64,000 bases of DNA from NCBI RefSeq assembly GCF_041146395.1, contig NW_027182884.1:110001-174000 (forward strand), read 5' to 3'. How positions within the stretch are numbered: the first letter of the stretch is position 1; the number at the start of each line of letters is the position of its first letter. Below the pieces are notes generated by a model, which was not told the DNA's origin, searched no databases, and saw only the letters and a program-made list of their open reading frames with translations. The DNA is from Eulemur rufifrons. Taxonomy: Eukaryota > Chordata > Mammalia > Primates > Lemuridae. The translations under genes and the position numbers were made by a program. Below are positions 35,165 to 47,953 of the stretch, one piece after another.

Positions 35165-38100
35165 GAAGCCATTCTTCTAAGTATCATCCCACCATCATTT
35201 CTCCATTGTTTTAAAATGCAGGGAAATTTTGCAAATTGGCATTATAATTAGTAGCTGGAGGGTACTTTTTTTTTGTGGGGTCGGTCAGGATGGGTGTTCA
35301 GGCCCACTGTCAGATCGCTGGTTTGTTTTTATTATCCCCAGAGAAGAGTAGTGGGCATGTGTTTGGCAGGTGAAAAGTGCGGATTCTGTTTCAGAGAATT
35401 AAACAGGGTCCGCATGGTCATCTCATTCCTTTAAGAATCCTTTGCTGCATCAGCTGGGATTCCACCATGTTTCTGTATACTCCTCTATGCGTGGGCACAG
35501 GTACCTGGCTTGTTCCAAGAAGTATGCTGGAGAGTTTTCAAATTAACCAGTACGTTGAAAATTATTTGCAGGTTTTCAGAGTTTCACCATAATTTTGATA
35601 ACCTTTGTATGTGCCTCCTGAAACCCAAGAAGGCTGCGACGGACATAACTATGCTGAGGAGTAGCTGACTTGGTGTTCCCTATTTTTGTTAGTGGAGACA
35701 GACAAGAAGCCATTCTTCTAAGTATCATCCCACCACCATTTTTCCATTGTTTTAAAATGCAGGGAAATTTTGCAAGTTAGCATTATAATTACTAGCTGGA
35801 GGGTACGGTTTTTTTTTTTCGTGTGGTCGATGTCGATGGGGGGGTCAGGCCCTCTGTCAGTTCGCTGGTTAGTTTTTATTATCCCCAGAGAGGAGAAGTG
35901 GGCATGTGTTTGTCAGGGGAAAAGGGCGGATTCTGTTTCAGAGAATTAACGATGATCCCCATGGTCATCCCGTTCCTTTAATAGTCCTTTACTTCATCAG
36001 CTGGAAATCCACCATGGTTCTATATACTCCTCTTTGCGTGGGAACAGGTAACTGGCTTGTTCCAAGAAGTATGCCCGAGAACTTTTCAATTAACCAGTAC
36101 GTTGAAAATTATTTGCAGGTGTTCAGCGTTTCACCATAATTGTGATAACGTTTGTTTGTGCCTCCTGAAACCCAAGAAGGCTGCGACGGACATAACTATG
36201 CTGAGGCGTAGCTGACTTGGTTTTGCCTACTTTTGTCAGTGGAGACTGACAAAAAGCCATTCTTCTAAGTATCATCCCACCACCCTTTTTCCATTGTTTT
36301 AAAATGCAGGGAAATTTTGCAAGTTAGCATTGTAATTAGTAGCTGGAGGGTACGTTTTTTTTTTGTGTGTGTGGTCGATGTGGATGGGGGGGTCAGGCCC
36401 TCTGTCTGTTCGCTGGTTAGTTTTTATTATCCCCAGAGAGGAGAAGTGGGCATGTGTTTGGCAGGTGAAAAGGGCGGATTCTGTTTCAGAGAATTAACGA
36501 TGATCCTCATGGTCATCCCGTCTCTTTAATAATCCTTTACTTCATCAGCTGGAAATCCACCATGGTTCTATATACTCCTCTTTGCGTGGGCACAGGTACC
36601 TGGCTTCTTCCAAGAAGTATGCTGGAGAGTTTTCAAATTAACCAGTACGTTGAAAATTATTTTCAGGTTTTCAGCGTTTCACCTTAATTTTGATAACGTT
36701 TGTATGTGCCTCCTGAAACTCAAGAAGGCTGCGACGGACATAACTATGCTGAGGAGTAGCTGACTTGGTGTTGCCTATTTTTGTTAGTGGAGACAGACAA
36801 GAAGCCATTCTTCTAAGTATCATCCCACCACCATTTTTCCATTGTTTTAAAAGGCAGGGAAGTTTTGCAAGTTAGCATTATAATTAGTAGCTGGAGGGTA
36901 CGGTTTTTTTTGGTGTGTGGTCGATGTGGATGGGGGAGTCAGGCCCTCTGTCAGTTCGCTGGTTAGTTTTTATTATACCCAGAGAAGAGAAGTGGGCATG
37001 TGTTTGGCAGGTGAAAAGGGCGGATTCTGTTTCAGAGAATTAACGATGATCCCCATGGTCATCCCGTTCCTTTAATAATCCTTTACTTCATCAGCTGGAA
37101 ATCCACCATGGTTCTATATACTCTTCTTTTCGTGGGAACAGGTAACTGGCTTGTTCCAAGAAGTATGCTGCAGAGCTTTTCAATTAACCACTACGTTGAA
37201 AATTATTTGCAGGTGTTCAGCGTTTCACCATAATTGTGATAACGTTTGTTTGTGCCTCCTGAAACCCAAGAAGGCTGCGACAGACATAACTATGCTGAGG
37301 AGTAGCTGACTTGGTGTTGCCTATTTTTGTTAGTGGAGACTGACAAGAAGCCATTCTTCTAAGTATCATCCCACCATCATTTCTCCATTGGTTAAAAATG
37401 CAGGGAAATTTTGCAAATTGGCATTATAATTAGTAGCTGGAGGGTACTTTTTTTTTTTGTGGGGTCGGTCAGGATGGGTGTTCAGGCCCTCTGTCAGATC
37501 GCTGGTTTGTTTTTATTATCCCCAGAGAAGAGTAGTGGGCATGTGTTTGGCAGGTGAAAAGTGCGGATTCTGTTTCAGAGAATTAAACAGGGTCCGCATG
37601 GTCATCTCATTCCTTTAAGAATCCTTTGCTGCATCAGCTGGGATTCCACCATGTTTCTATATACTCCTCTATGCGTGGGCACAGGTACCTGGCTTGTTCC
37701 AAGAAGTATGCTGGAGAGTTTTCAAATTAACCAGTACGTTGAAAATTATTTGCAGGTTTTCAGAGTTTCACCATAATTTTGATAACCTTTGTATGTGCCT
37801 CCTGAAACCCAAGAAGGCTGCGACGGACATAACTATGCTGAGGAGTAGCTGACTTGGTGTTCCCTATTTTTGTTAGTGGAGACAGACAAGAAGCCATTCT
37901 TCTAAGTATCATCCCACCACCATTTTTCCATTGTTTTAAAATGCAGGGAAATTTTGCAAGTTAGCATTATAATTACTAGCTGGAGGGTACGGTTTTTTTT
38001 TTTCGTGTGGTCGATGTCGATGGGGGGGTCAGGCCCTCTGTCAGTTCGCTGGTTAGTTTTTATTATCCCCAGAGAGGAGAAGTGGGCATGTGTTTGTCAG

Positions 38101-39532
38101 GGGAAAAGGGCGGATTCTGTTTCAGAGAATTAACGATGATCCCCATGGTCATCCCGTTCCTTTAATAGTCCTTTACTTCATCAGCTGGAAATCCACCATG
38201 GTTCTATATACTCCTCTTTGCGTGGGAACAGGTAACTGGCTTGTTCCAAGAAGTATGCCCCAGAACTTTTCAATTAACCAGTACGTTGAAAATTATTTGC
38301 AGGTGTTCAGCGTTTCACCATAATTGTGATAACGTTTGTTTGTGCCTCCTGAAACCCAAGAAGGCTGCGACGGACATAACTATGCTGAGGCGTAGCTGAC
38401 TTGGTTTTGCCTACTTTTGTCAGTGGAGACTGACAAAAAGCCATTCTTCTAAGTATCATCCCACCACCCTTTTTCCATTGTTTTAAAATGCAGGGAAATT
38501 TTGCAAGTTAGCATTGTAATTAGTAGCTGGAGGGTACGTTTTTTTTGTGTGTGTGTGGTCGATGTGGATGGGGGGGTCAGGCCCTCTGTCTGTTCGCTGG
38601 TTAGTTTTTATTATCCCCAGAGAGGAGAAGTGGGCATGTGTTTGGCAGGTGAAAAGGGCGGATTCTGTTTCAGAGAATTAACGATGATCCTCATGGTCAT
38701 CCCGTCTCTTTAATAATCCTTTACTTCATCAGCTGGAAATCCACCATGGTTCTATATACTCCTCTTTGCGTGGGCACAGGTACCTGGCTTCTTCCAAGAA
38801 GTATGCTGGAGAGTTTTCAAATTAACCAGTACGTTGAAAATTATTTTCAGGTTTTCAGCGTTTCACCTTAATTTTGATAACGTTTGTATGTGCCTCCTGA
38901 AACTCAAGAAGGCTGCGACGGACATAACTATGCTGAGGAGTAGCTGACTTGGTGTTGCCTATTTTTGTTAGTGGAGACAGACAAGAAGCCATTCTTCTAA
39001 GTATCATCCCACCACCATTTTTCCATTGTTTTAAAAGGCAGGGAAGTTTTGCAAGTTAGCATTATAATTAGTAGCTGGAGGGTACGGTTTTTTTTGGTGT
39101 GTGGTCGATGTGGATGGGGGAGTCAGGCCCTCTGTCAGTTCGCTGGTTAGTTTTTATTATACCCAGAGAAGAGAAGTGGGCATGTGTTTGGCAGGTGAAA
39201 AGGGCGGATTCTGTTTCAGAGAATTAACGATGATCCCCATGGTCATCCCGTTCCTTTAATAATCCTTTACTTCATCAGCTGGAAATCCACCATGGTTCTA
39301 TATACTCTTCTTTTCGTGGGAACAGGTAACTGGCTTGTTCCAAGAAGTATGCTGCAGAGCTTTTCAATTAACCACTACGTTGAAAATTATTTGCAGGTGT
39401 TCAGCGTTTCACCATAATTGTGATAACGTTTGTTTGTGCCTCCTGAAACCCAAGAAGGCTGCGACAGACATAACTATGCTGAGGAGTAGCTGACTTGGTG
39501 TTGCCTATTTTTGTTAGTGGAGACTGACAAGA
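35165..39532 (+). repeat. Four-unit block duplicated in tandem (2 x 2,184 bp)
   Basis: 35,165-37,348 and 37,349-39,532 are near-identical. Shared private variants at exactly 2,184-bp spacing include AAACAGGGTCCGCATGG, CTTTGCTGCATCAGC, ATTACTAGCTGG, TTTGTCAGGGGAAAAGG and TTTAATAGTCC. Only a few single-base differences and T- or TG-run changes separate the copies. The order is R-W-W-W in both. This is the youngest-looking amplification in the array. Block edges are set by eye to within about 30 bp. Confidence 0.9.
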
Positions 39533-40505
39533 AGCCATTCTTCTAAATATCATCCCAGCACCATTTTTACATTGTTTTAAAATACAGGGAAATTTTGCAT
39601 GTTAGCATTATAATTAGTAGCTGGAGGGTACGTTTTTTTTTTTTGTGTGTGGTCAATGTTGATTTGGGGTTCAGGCCCTCTGTCAGTTCGCTGGTTAGTT
39701 TTTATTATCCCCAGAGAGGAGAAGTGGGCATGTGTTTGGCAGGTTAAAAGGGCAGATTCTGTTTCCGAGAATTAACGATAATCCCCATGGTCATCCCATT
39801 CCTTTAATAATCCTTTACTTCATCAGCTGGAAATCCACCATGGTTCTATATACTCCTCTTTGCGTGGGAACAGGTAGCTGGCTTGTTCCAAGAAGTATGC
39901 CGCAGAGCTTTTCAATTAACCACTGCGTTGAAAATTATTTGCAGGTATTCAGCCTTTCACCATAATTGTGATAAACTTTGTTTGTGCCTCCTGAAACCCA
40001 AGAAGGCTGCGACGGACATAACTATGCTGAGGAGTAGCTGACTTGGTGTTGCCTATTTTTGATAGTGGAGACTGACAAGAAGCCCTTTTTCTAAGTATCA
40101 CCCCACCACCATTTTTCCATTGTTTTAAAATGCAGGGAAATTTTGCAAGTTAGCATTATAATTAGTAGCTGGAGGGTACGGTTTTATTTTTTTGTGTCTG
40201 GTCGATGTCGATGGGTGGGTGAGACCTCTGTCAGTTTGCTGGTTAGTTTTTATTATCCCCAGAGAGGAGAAGTGGGCATGTGTTTGGCAGGTGAAAAGGG
40301 CGGATTCTGTTTCAGAGAATTAACGATGATCCCCATGGTCATCCCGTTCCTTTAATAATCCTTTACTTCATGAGCTGGAAATCCACCATGGTTCTATATA
40401 CTCCTCTTTGCGTGGGAACAGGTAACTGGATTGTTCCAAGAAGTATGCCGCAGAGCTTTTCAATTAACCACTACGTTGAAAATTATTTGCAGGTGTTCAG
40501 CGTTT

Positions 40506-42377
40506 AACCCTAACCAGAACCCCTAAAGATAACCCTGAACCCTATCCCTAACCCCAGCAGTAAACTTTAACCCTAAACCTAAGCCCAACCCGTAACCCTA
40601 ATGCTATCCTTTTACCCTAAAACTAACCCCTAAACCTAACCCCTATACCTCACCCTAACTCAAACCCCAATCCTAATTCTAACCATACCCCTTCATAAAA
40701 CACTAACTCGTAACCGCTAACCCTAACACTAACCAAAAACCCTAATCACTAATCCCTAACCCTAACGCTTAACCTTTAACCTAACCGTTAACCCTCACCC
40801 TAAATCTTAACACTGACCCTAAACTTAACCTTTAACTCTAAGCCTAACCCTTAAGCCTACAGTAAGGAAGACCCTTAATGCTAATGGGATGCCTTATCCC
40901 TAACCGTAACACTACAGCTAAAAGTAACCCTAACCTTGGATCCTTAAACCTAACCCCTAACACTTACTTTAACCACAAACCCTAACCCTAATCCTAAGCA
41001 TTAAGCCTAACCCTATCTCTTAACCCTAACGCTAGCCCTTACCCTAACGCCTAGATCTAACCCTAAATCTAACCTACCGCCTAATCCTAACCTTAAGCCC
41101 TAATGCTAACACTAACCCTGAACCCTAAACCTACCCGTAACCCTTAACACTAACCCTATCCGTGAACCTTAACCCTGACCCTAACCATTACTCGCACCCA
41201 AGCATTTAACCCTGACCCTAACCCTAATCCTTAATGCTAACCCTAACACTAAACCCTAACCCTAAGCCCAACACTTAACCCTAAAGCTATCCCTTAACCC
41301 TAACCCTAACCCTAATGCTACCCCCTAAACGTAACCCTAACCGTGACCAGTAAACCTAACCCTAAGCTCTAACACAAACCATAGCACATAACTCTAACCC
41401 TAAAACTAACCCTAACCCTAAGCCTAAACCCTAACTCTTAACCTTAACCCTAAGCGTTAACTCTCACGCTAACTTTTAATCCTAACCCTAATCCTAATCT
41501 TCAACCCTAAACCTAACACTTAACCCTAAACGTCTACCAAACCCTAACCCCTCATCTTAACCTTAACCGTAAACCTCAAACCTAAACCGAACTGTAACCG
41601 TTAAACCTAAGAGTAACCTTTAACCCTAACCCTAATCCCTAACCTTAAGCCCTCACCCTAACACTAAACTTCATCCTTAACCCTAACCATAATCCTAACC
41701 CTAAATCTAATTCTCAGACTTCTTGCTTTCTTAGAGTTTAGAACGCCTGCAATCCTCCCATGCCATGCGTGAAAGGAGGCTCTACCACTGTGTCCTGCAT
41801 GAAACCCACGGGCCCATACCCAGAGTATGATAGAGTGGGTTCCCGGGTACAATCCCAGCCCCCTAAACTCCCCCCGCCCGCCTAATGCAGACAGGGCCCG
41901 TGCGCTAAGCATAAACAATACCTTTAACAGATAATCCAAACCCTGAACATAACACCCTACCCTGTTCCTATTTCTCCCCTTAACACGTAAACCTCACCGT
42001 GCGCCTAACTTTAACCTCTTATCCTAACGTTAATGCATAACCCATTTCCTGAGAACAACCCCTATCCCATAATTCTAACCCTATCTCCTAGTCATCACTG
42101 TGACACCTAATCCCTAACCCTAATTCTAAACCGCTAACCCTAACCGGAACCCTACCTACAACCCTAACACTGACAGTAACCCTTACTTCTAACCCCAACG
42201 CTATGCCTAACAAAAACCCTAACCCTTGACCCTAACCGTTGACCCTAACCCCTAAGCCTTACCCTAACCCTTAACCCTAATCCTAATCGTAACCATTAAA
42301 CCTAACCCTAGCTCTTAAAGCTAACCGTAAACCTTACCCTCACGACTAGACCTAACCCTGACACTAACCTAACACCT
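40506..42377 (+). repeat. Telomere-like higher-order repeat, copy A
   Basis: First 1,872-bp block. Its left edge coincides with the junction to the 545-bp satellite. It has a few private differences from copies B and C, for example AAAGATAACCC where the others have AAAGCTAACCC. Confidence 0.9.
41711..41916. repeat. GC-rich cassette, copy 1 of 7
   Basis: About 205 bp of unique-looking, GC-rich sequence between telomere-like repeats. It begins TTCTCAGACTTCTTGC, contains GCCATGCGTGAAAGGAGG, GGGTTCCCGGGTACAATCCC and CCCCCCGCCCGCC, and ends near GCATAAAC. The longest minus-strand open frames in this region run through it but do not resemble a protein I know. The origin of the cassette is unknown. 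Confidence 0.85.
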
Positions 42378-43276
42378 AACGCTAACCAGAACCCCTAAAG
42401 CTAACCCTGAACCCTATCCCTAACCCCAGCAGTAAACTTTAACCCTAAACCTAAGCCCAACCCGTAACCCTAATCCTATCCTTTTACCCTAAAACTAACC
42501 CCTAAACCTAACCCCTATAACTCACCCTAACTCTAACCCCAATCCTAATTCTAACCATACCCCTACATAAAACACTAACTCCTAACCGCTAACAATAACA
42601 CTAACCAAAAACCCTAATCACTAATCCCTAACCCTAACGCTTAACCTTTACCCTAACCGTTAACCCTCACCCTAAATCTTAACACTGACCCTAACCTTAA
42701 CCTTTAACTCTAAGACTAACCCTTAACCCTACAGTAAGGAAGACCCTTAATGCTAATGGGATCCCTTATCCCTAACCCTAACACTACAGCTAAAAATAAC
42801 CCTAACCTTTGATCCTTAAACCTAACCCCTAACACTTACTTTAACCTCAAACCCTAACCCTAATCCTAAGCATTAAACCTAACCCTATCTCTTAACCCTA
42901 ACGCTAGCCCTAACCCTAACGCCTAGATCTAACCCTAAATCTAACCTACCGCCTAATCCTAACCTTAAGCCCTAATACTAACTCTAACCCTGAACCCTAA
43001 ACCTACCCGGAACCGTTAACACTAACTCTATCCGTGAACCTTAACCCTGACCCTAACCATTACCCGCACCATAGCATTTAACCCTGACCCTAACCCTTAC
43101 CCTTAATGCTAACCCTAACACTAAACCCTAACCCTAAGCCGAACACTTATCCCTAATCCTATCCCTTAACCCTAACCCTAACCCTAATGCTACCCCCTAA
43201 ACGTAACCCTAACCGTGACCAGTAAACCTAACCCTAAGCTCTAACACAAACCATAGCACATAACTCTAACCCTAAA

Positions 43277-43307
<31 letters not shown>

Positions 43308-44249
43308 TCTTAACCTTAACCCTAAGCGTTAACTCTCACGCTAACCTTTAATCCTAACCCTAATCCTAATCTTCAACCCTAAACCTAACACTTAACCCTA
43401 AACGTCTACCAAACCCTAACCCCTCATCTTAACCTTAACCGTAAACCTCAAACCTAAACCGAACTGTAACCGTTAAACCTAAGAGTAACCTTTAACCCTA
43501 ACCCTAATCCCTAACCTTAAGCCCTCACCCTAACACTAAACTTCATCCTTAACCCTAACCATAATCCTAACCCTAAATCTAATTCTCAGACTTCTTGCTT
43601 TCTTAGAGTTTAGAACGCCTGCAATCCTCCCATGCCATGGGTGAAAGGAGGCTCTACCACTGTGTCCTGCATGAAACCCACGGGCCCATACCCAGAGTAT
43701 GATAGAGTGGGTTCCCGGGTACAATCCCAGCCCCCTAAACTCCCCCCGCCCGCCTAATGCAGACAGGGCCCGTGCGCTAAGCATAAACAATACCTTTAAC
43801 AGATAATCCAAACCCTGAACATAACACCCAACCCTGTTCCTATTTCTCCCCTTAACACGTAAACCTCACCGTGCGCCTAACTTTAACCTCTTATCCTAAC
43901 GTTAATGCATAACCCATTTCCTGAGAACAACCCCTATCCCATAATTCTAACCCTATCTCCTAGTCATCACTGTGACACCTAATCCCTAACCCTAATTCTA
44001 AACCGCTAACCCTAACCGGAACCCTACCTACAACCCTAACACTGACAGTAACCCTTACTTCTAACCCCAACGCTATGCCTAACAAAAACCCTAACCCTTG
44101 ACCCTAACCGTTGACCCTAACCCCTAAGCCTTACCCTAACCCTTAACCCTAATCCTAATCCTAACCATTAAACCTAACCCTAGCTCTTAAAGCTAACCGT
44201 AAACCTTACCCTCACGACTAGACCTAACCCTGACACTAACCTAACACCT
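42378..44249 (+). repeat. Telomere-like higher-order repeat, copy B
   Basis: Second block, exactly 1,872 bp by landmark spacing. It shares several variants with copy C against A, such as TAACCCGGAACC-type changes (CTACCCGGAACCGTT near 43,005), so B and C are the closest pair. Confidence 0.9.
43583..43788. repeat. GC-rich cassette, copy 2 of 7
   Basis: Exactly 1,872 bp right of copy 1 and almost identical to it (for example CCATGGGTGAAAGG where copy 1 has CCATGCGTGAAAGG). Confidence 0.85.
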
Positions 44250-45148
44250 AACCCTAACCAGAACCCCTAAAGCTAACCCTGAACCCTATCCCTAACCCCA
44301 GCAGTAAACTTTAACCCTAAACCTAAGCCCAACCCGTAACCCTAATCCTATCCTTTTACCCTAAAACTAACCCCTAAACCTAACCCCTATAACTCACCCT
44401 AAATCTAACCCCAATCCTAATTCTAACCATACCCCTTCATAAAACACGAACTCCTAACCGCTAACAATAACACTAACCAAAAACCCTAATCACTAATCCC
44501 TAACCCTAACGCTTAACCTTTACCCTAACCGTTAACCCTCACCCTAAATCTTAACACTGACCCTAACCTTAACCTTTAACTCTAAGACTAACCCTTAACC
44601 CTACAGTAAGGAAGACCCTTAATGCTAATGGGATCCCTTATCCCTAACCCTAACACTACAGCTAAAAATAACCCTAACCTTTGATCCTTAAACCTAACCC
44701 CTAACACTTACTTTAACCTCAAACCCTAACCCTAATCCTAAGCATTAAACCTAACCCTATCTCTTAACCCTAACGCTAGCCCTAACCCTAACGCCTAGAT
44801 CTAACCCTAAAGCTAACCTACCGCCTAATCCTAACCTTAAGCCCTAATACTAACTCTAACCCTGAACCCTAAACCTACCCGGAACCGTTAACACTAGCTC
44901 TATCCGTGAACCTTAACCCTGACCCTAACCATTACCCGCACCCAAGCATTTAACGCTGACCCTAACCCTTATCCTTAATGCTAACCCTAACACTAAACCC
45001 TAACCCTAAGCCGAACACTTATCCCTAATCCTATCCCTTAACCCTAACCCTAACCCTAATGCTACCCCCTAAACGTAACCCTAACCGTGACCAGTAAACC
45101 TAACCCTAAGCTCTAACACAAACCATAGCACATAACTCTAACCCTAAA

Positions 45149-45179
<31 letters not shown>

Positions 45180-46107
45180 TCTTAACCTTAACCCTAAGCG
45201 TTAACTCTCACGCTAACCTTTAATCCTAACCCTAATCCTAATCTTCAACCCTAAACCTAACACTTAACCCTAAACGTCTACCAAACCCTAACCCCTCATC
45301 TTAACCCTAACCGTAAACCTCAACCCTAAACCGAACTGTAACCGTTAAACCTAAGAGTAACCTTTAACCCTAACTCTAATCCCTAACCTTAAGCCCTCAC
45401 CCTAACACTAAACTTCATCCTTAACCCTAACCATAATCCTAACCCTAAATCTAATTCTCAGACTTTTTGCTTTCTTAGAGTTTAGAAAGCCTGCAATCCT
45501 CCCATACCATGCGTGAAAGGAGGCTCTACCACTGTGTCCTGCATGAAACCCACGGGCCCATACCCAGAGTATGATAGAGTGGGTTCCCGGGTACAATCCC
45601 AGCCCCCTAAACTCCCCCTCCCGCCTAGTGCAGACAGGGCCCGTGCGCTAAGCATAAACAATACCTTTAACAGATAACCCTAACCCTGAACATAACACCC
45701 AACCCTGTTCCTATTTCTCCCCTTAACACGTAAACCTCACCGTGAGCCTAACTTTAACCTCTTATCCTAACGTTGATGCATAACCCATTCCCTGAGAACA
45801 ACCCCTATCCCATAATTCTAACCCTATCTCCTAGTCATCACTGGAACACCTAATCCCTAACCCTAATTCTAAACCGCTAACCCTAACCGGAACCCTTCCT
45901 ACAACCCTAACACTGACAGTAACCCTTACTTCTAACCCCAACGCTATGCCTAACAAAAACCCTAACCCTTCACCCAAACCCCTTAGCCTTACGCTAACCC
46001 TTAACCCTAATCCTAATCCTAACCATTAAACCTAACCCTAGCTCTTAAAGCTAACCCTAAACCTTACCCTCACGACTAGACCTAACCCTGACACTAACCT
46101 AACACCT
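44250..46107 (+). repeat. Telomere-like higher-order repeat, copy C
   Basis: Third block, 1,858 bp, shorter because of a 14-bp loss near 45,970 in the CCCTTGACCCTAACCG region. Otherwise it is very close to copy B. Confidence 0.9.
45455..45658. repeat. GC-rich cassette, copy 3 of 7
   Basis: 1,872 bp right of copy 2. Small differences include GACTTTTTGC, CCCATACCATGCG and a shortened C-run (CCCCCTCCCGCC). Confidence 0.85.
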
Positions 46108-47222
46108 AACCCTAACCAGAACCCCTAAAGCTAACCCTGAACCCTATCCCGAACCCTAGCAGTAAACTTTAACCCTAAACCTAAGCCCAACCCATAACCC
46201 TAATCCTATGCTTTAACCCTAAAACTAACCCCTAAACCTAACCCCTATACCTAACCCTAACTCTAACCCCAATCCTAATTCTAACCATACCCCTTCATAA
46301 AACACGAACTCCTAACCTCTAACCCTAACACTAACCAAAAACCCTAATCGCTAATCCCTAACCCTAACGCTTAACCTTTACCCTAACCGTTAACCCTCAC
46401 CCTAATTCTTAACACTGACCCTAACCTTAACCTTTAACTCTAAGCCTAACCCTTAACCCTACAGTAAGGAAGACCCTTAATGCTAATGGGATCCCTTATC
46501 CCTAACCCTAACACTACAGCTAAAAATAACCTTAACCTTTGATCCTTAAACCTAACCCCTAACACTTACTTAACCCCAAACCCTAACCCTAATCCTAAGC
46601 ATTAAACCTAACCCTATCTCTTAACCCTAACCCTAGCCCTTACCCTAACGCTTAGATCTAACCCTAAATCTAACCTCCTGCCTAATCCTAACCTTAAGCC
46701 CTAATGCTAACTCTAACTCTGAACCCTAAACCTACACATAACCCTTAACACTAACGCTATCCGTAAACCTTAACCCTGACCCTAACCATTACCCCCACCG
46801 AAGCATTTAACCCTGACCTTAACCCTAATCCTTAATGATAACGCTAACACTAAACCCTAACCCTAAGCCCAACACTTAACCATAATACTATCCTTTAACC
46901 CTAAGCCTAACCCTAACCCCTAACGCTAAACCTAACCCTAACCGCAACCCTAACCCTCAATCTTGAAACTTACCATTAACCCTGACACTAACCCTTAACC
47001 GTAACCCTACTCCTAATCCTTATCCATAAGGCTAATACTGAAGCCTAACCCTGTGCCAAACGCTAAACCCAAACCTTAACCCTAACCCTGAATCTTAAAC
47101 GTAAACCTAACTGTAACTGTTAAGCCTAACACTAACATTTAACCCTAACACCTAACCCTAAGACTCCACCCTAACACTAATCTTCATCCCTAAACATTAC
47201 CATAATCCTACCCCTAAATCTA

Positions 47223-47428
47223 ATTCTCAGACTTCTTGCTTTCTCAGAGTTTAGAAAGCCTACAATCCTCCCATGCCATGAGTTAAAGGGTGCTCTGCCA
47301 CTGTGTCCTGCATGAAACCCAGGAATCCACACCCAGCGTTCAATAGAGTGTGTTCCCGGTGACAATCCTATCCCCCTAACCCCCGCCCACCGCCCAGTGC
47401 AGACAGGGCCTGTACGCTAAGTATAAGC
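47223..47428. repeat. GC-rich cassette, copy 4 of 7 (diverged)
   Basis: Same order of landmarks with clear divergence: TTTCTCAGAGTTTAG, GTTAAAGGGTGCTC, GTGTGTTCCCGGTGACAATCC. It lies in the less regular right part of the array. Confidence 0.82.
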
Positions 47429-47754
47429 ACTGCCCCTAACAGATAACCCTCACCCTGAACATAACACCTAACCATGATCCTATTCCTAAACGTAAACCAT
47501 AAACCTCCCCGTAATGCTAAATTATCCCCTTAAATTAACGTTAATGCATAACACCCTGAGAAGAAGCCCTATCCCATAATTCTAATCCTAAACCATAGTC
47601 ATAACCATAACACCTCATCCCTATTTCTAAAATGAAAACCCTAACTTTCACCCTACCACAACCCTAACCCTAACCCTATCCCCTAACCCTAAGCCCTCAC
47701 CCTATCACTAATCTTCATCCCTAAACCGTGCCGTAATTTTAACCCTAAATCTAA

Positions 47755-47953
47755 TTCTCAGACGTCTTGTTTTCTCAGAGTTTTGAAAGCCTACAATCCT
47801 ACTAAGCCATGCATGAAAGCCGGCTCTGCCACAGTGCCCGGCATGAAACCGAGAGGCCCATACACTGCGTGGGATAGAGTGTGTTCTCAGCGACCATCAC
47901 AGACTCCTAAATTCGCCTCCTAGTGCATACAGGGCCAATGCCCTAAGCATAAA
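47755..47953. repeat. GC-rich cassette, copy 5 of 7 (diverged)
   Basis: Recognisable by TTCTCAGACGTCTTG, GCCATGCATGAAAG, GATAGAGTGTGTTCTC and CAGGGCC. More diverged than copy 4. Confidence 0.8.

Larger units (their letters stand above)
14651..40505 (+). repeat. 545-bp satellite, homogenised core (about 47 units)
   Basis: A head-to-tail array with a period of about 546 bp and much higher between-unit similarity than the left flank. No transposon interrupts it. Three main subfamilies are visible. R units have GTCAGGATGGGTGTTCAGG, CCATGTTTCTATATACTCC and GCTGGAGAGTTTTCAAATT (for example near 16,120, 19,945, 24,320). W units have GATGTGGATGGGGGGGTCAG, GGTTAGTTTTTATTATC and AATTAACGATGATCCCC (15,590, 22,700, 40,200). 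T units have GATGTGTTGGTCAGG, GTATTAGTATGGCAGG and AACCAAATATGGCTGC (17,230, 23,790, 30,350). Hybrids occur, for example near 20,500 and 21,600. The recurring open frames of about 71 residues in each unit are a by-product of the repeat. The array ends abruptly at 40,505 in mid-unit. Confidence 0.95.

Noticed and set aside
14079..40355. Dozens of similar open frames of about 60-130 residues (for example 20,055-20,270 and 24,433-24,648) as a gene family
   Set aside because: They recur once per satellite unit at the satellite period, change frame or stop with T-run length and single-base changes, and look like no protein family I know. Their similarity reflects copying of the DNA.
41664..47365. 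Minus-strand open frames of 62-91 residues in the telomere-like region
   Set aside because: They are spaced at 1,872 bp with the higher-order repeat and run from the GC-rich cassette into CCCTAA text. No codon-level constraint or recognised domain is seen.
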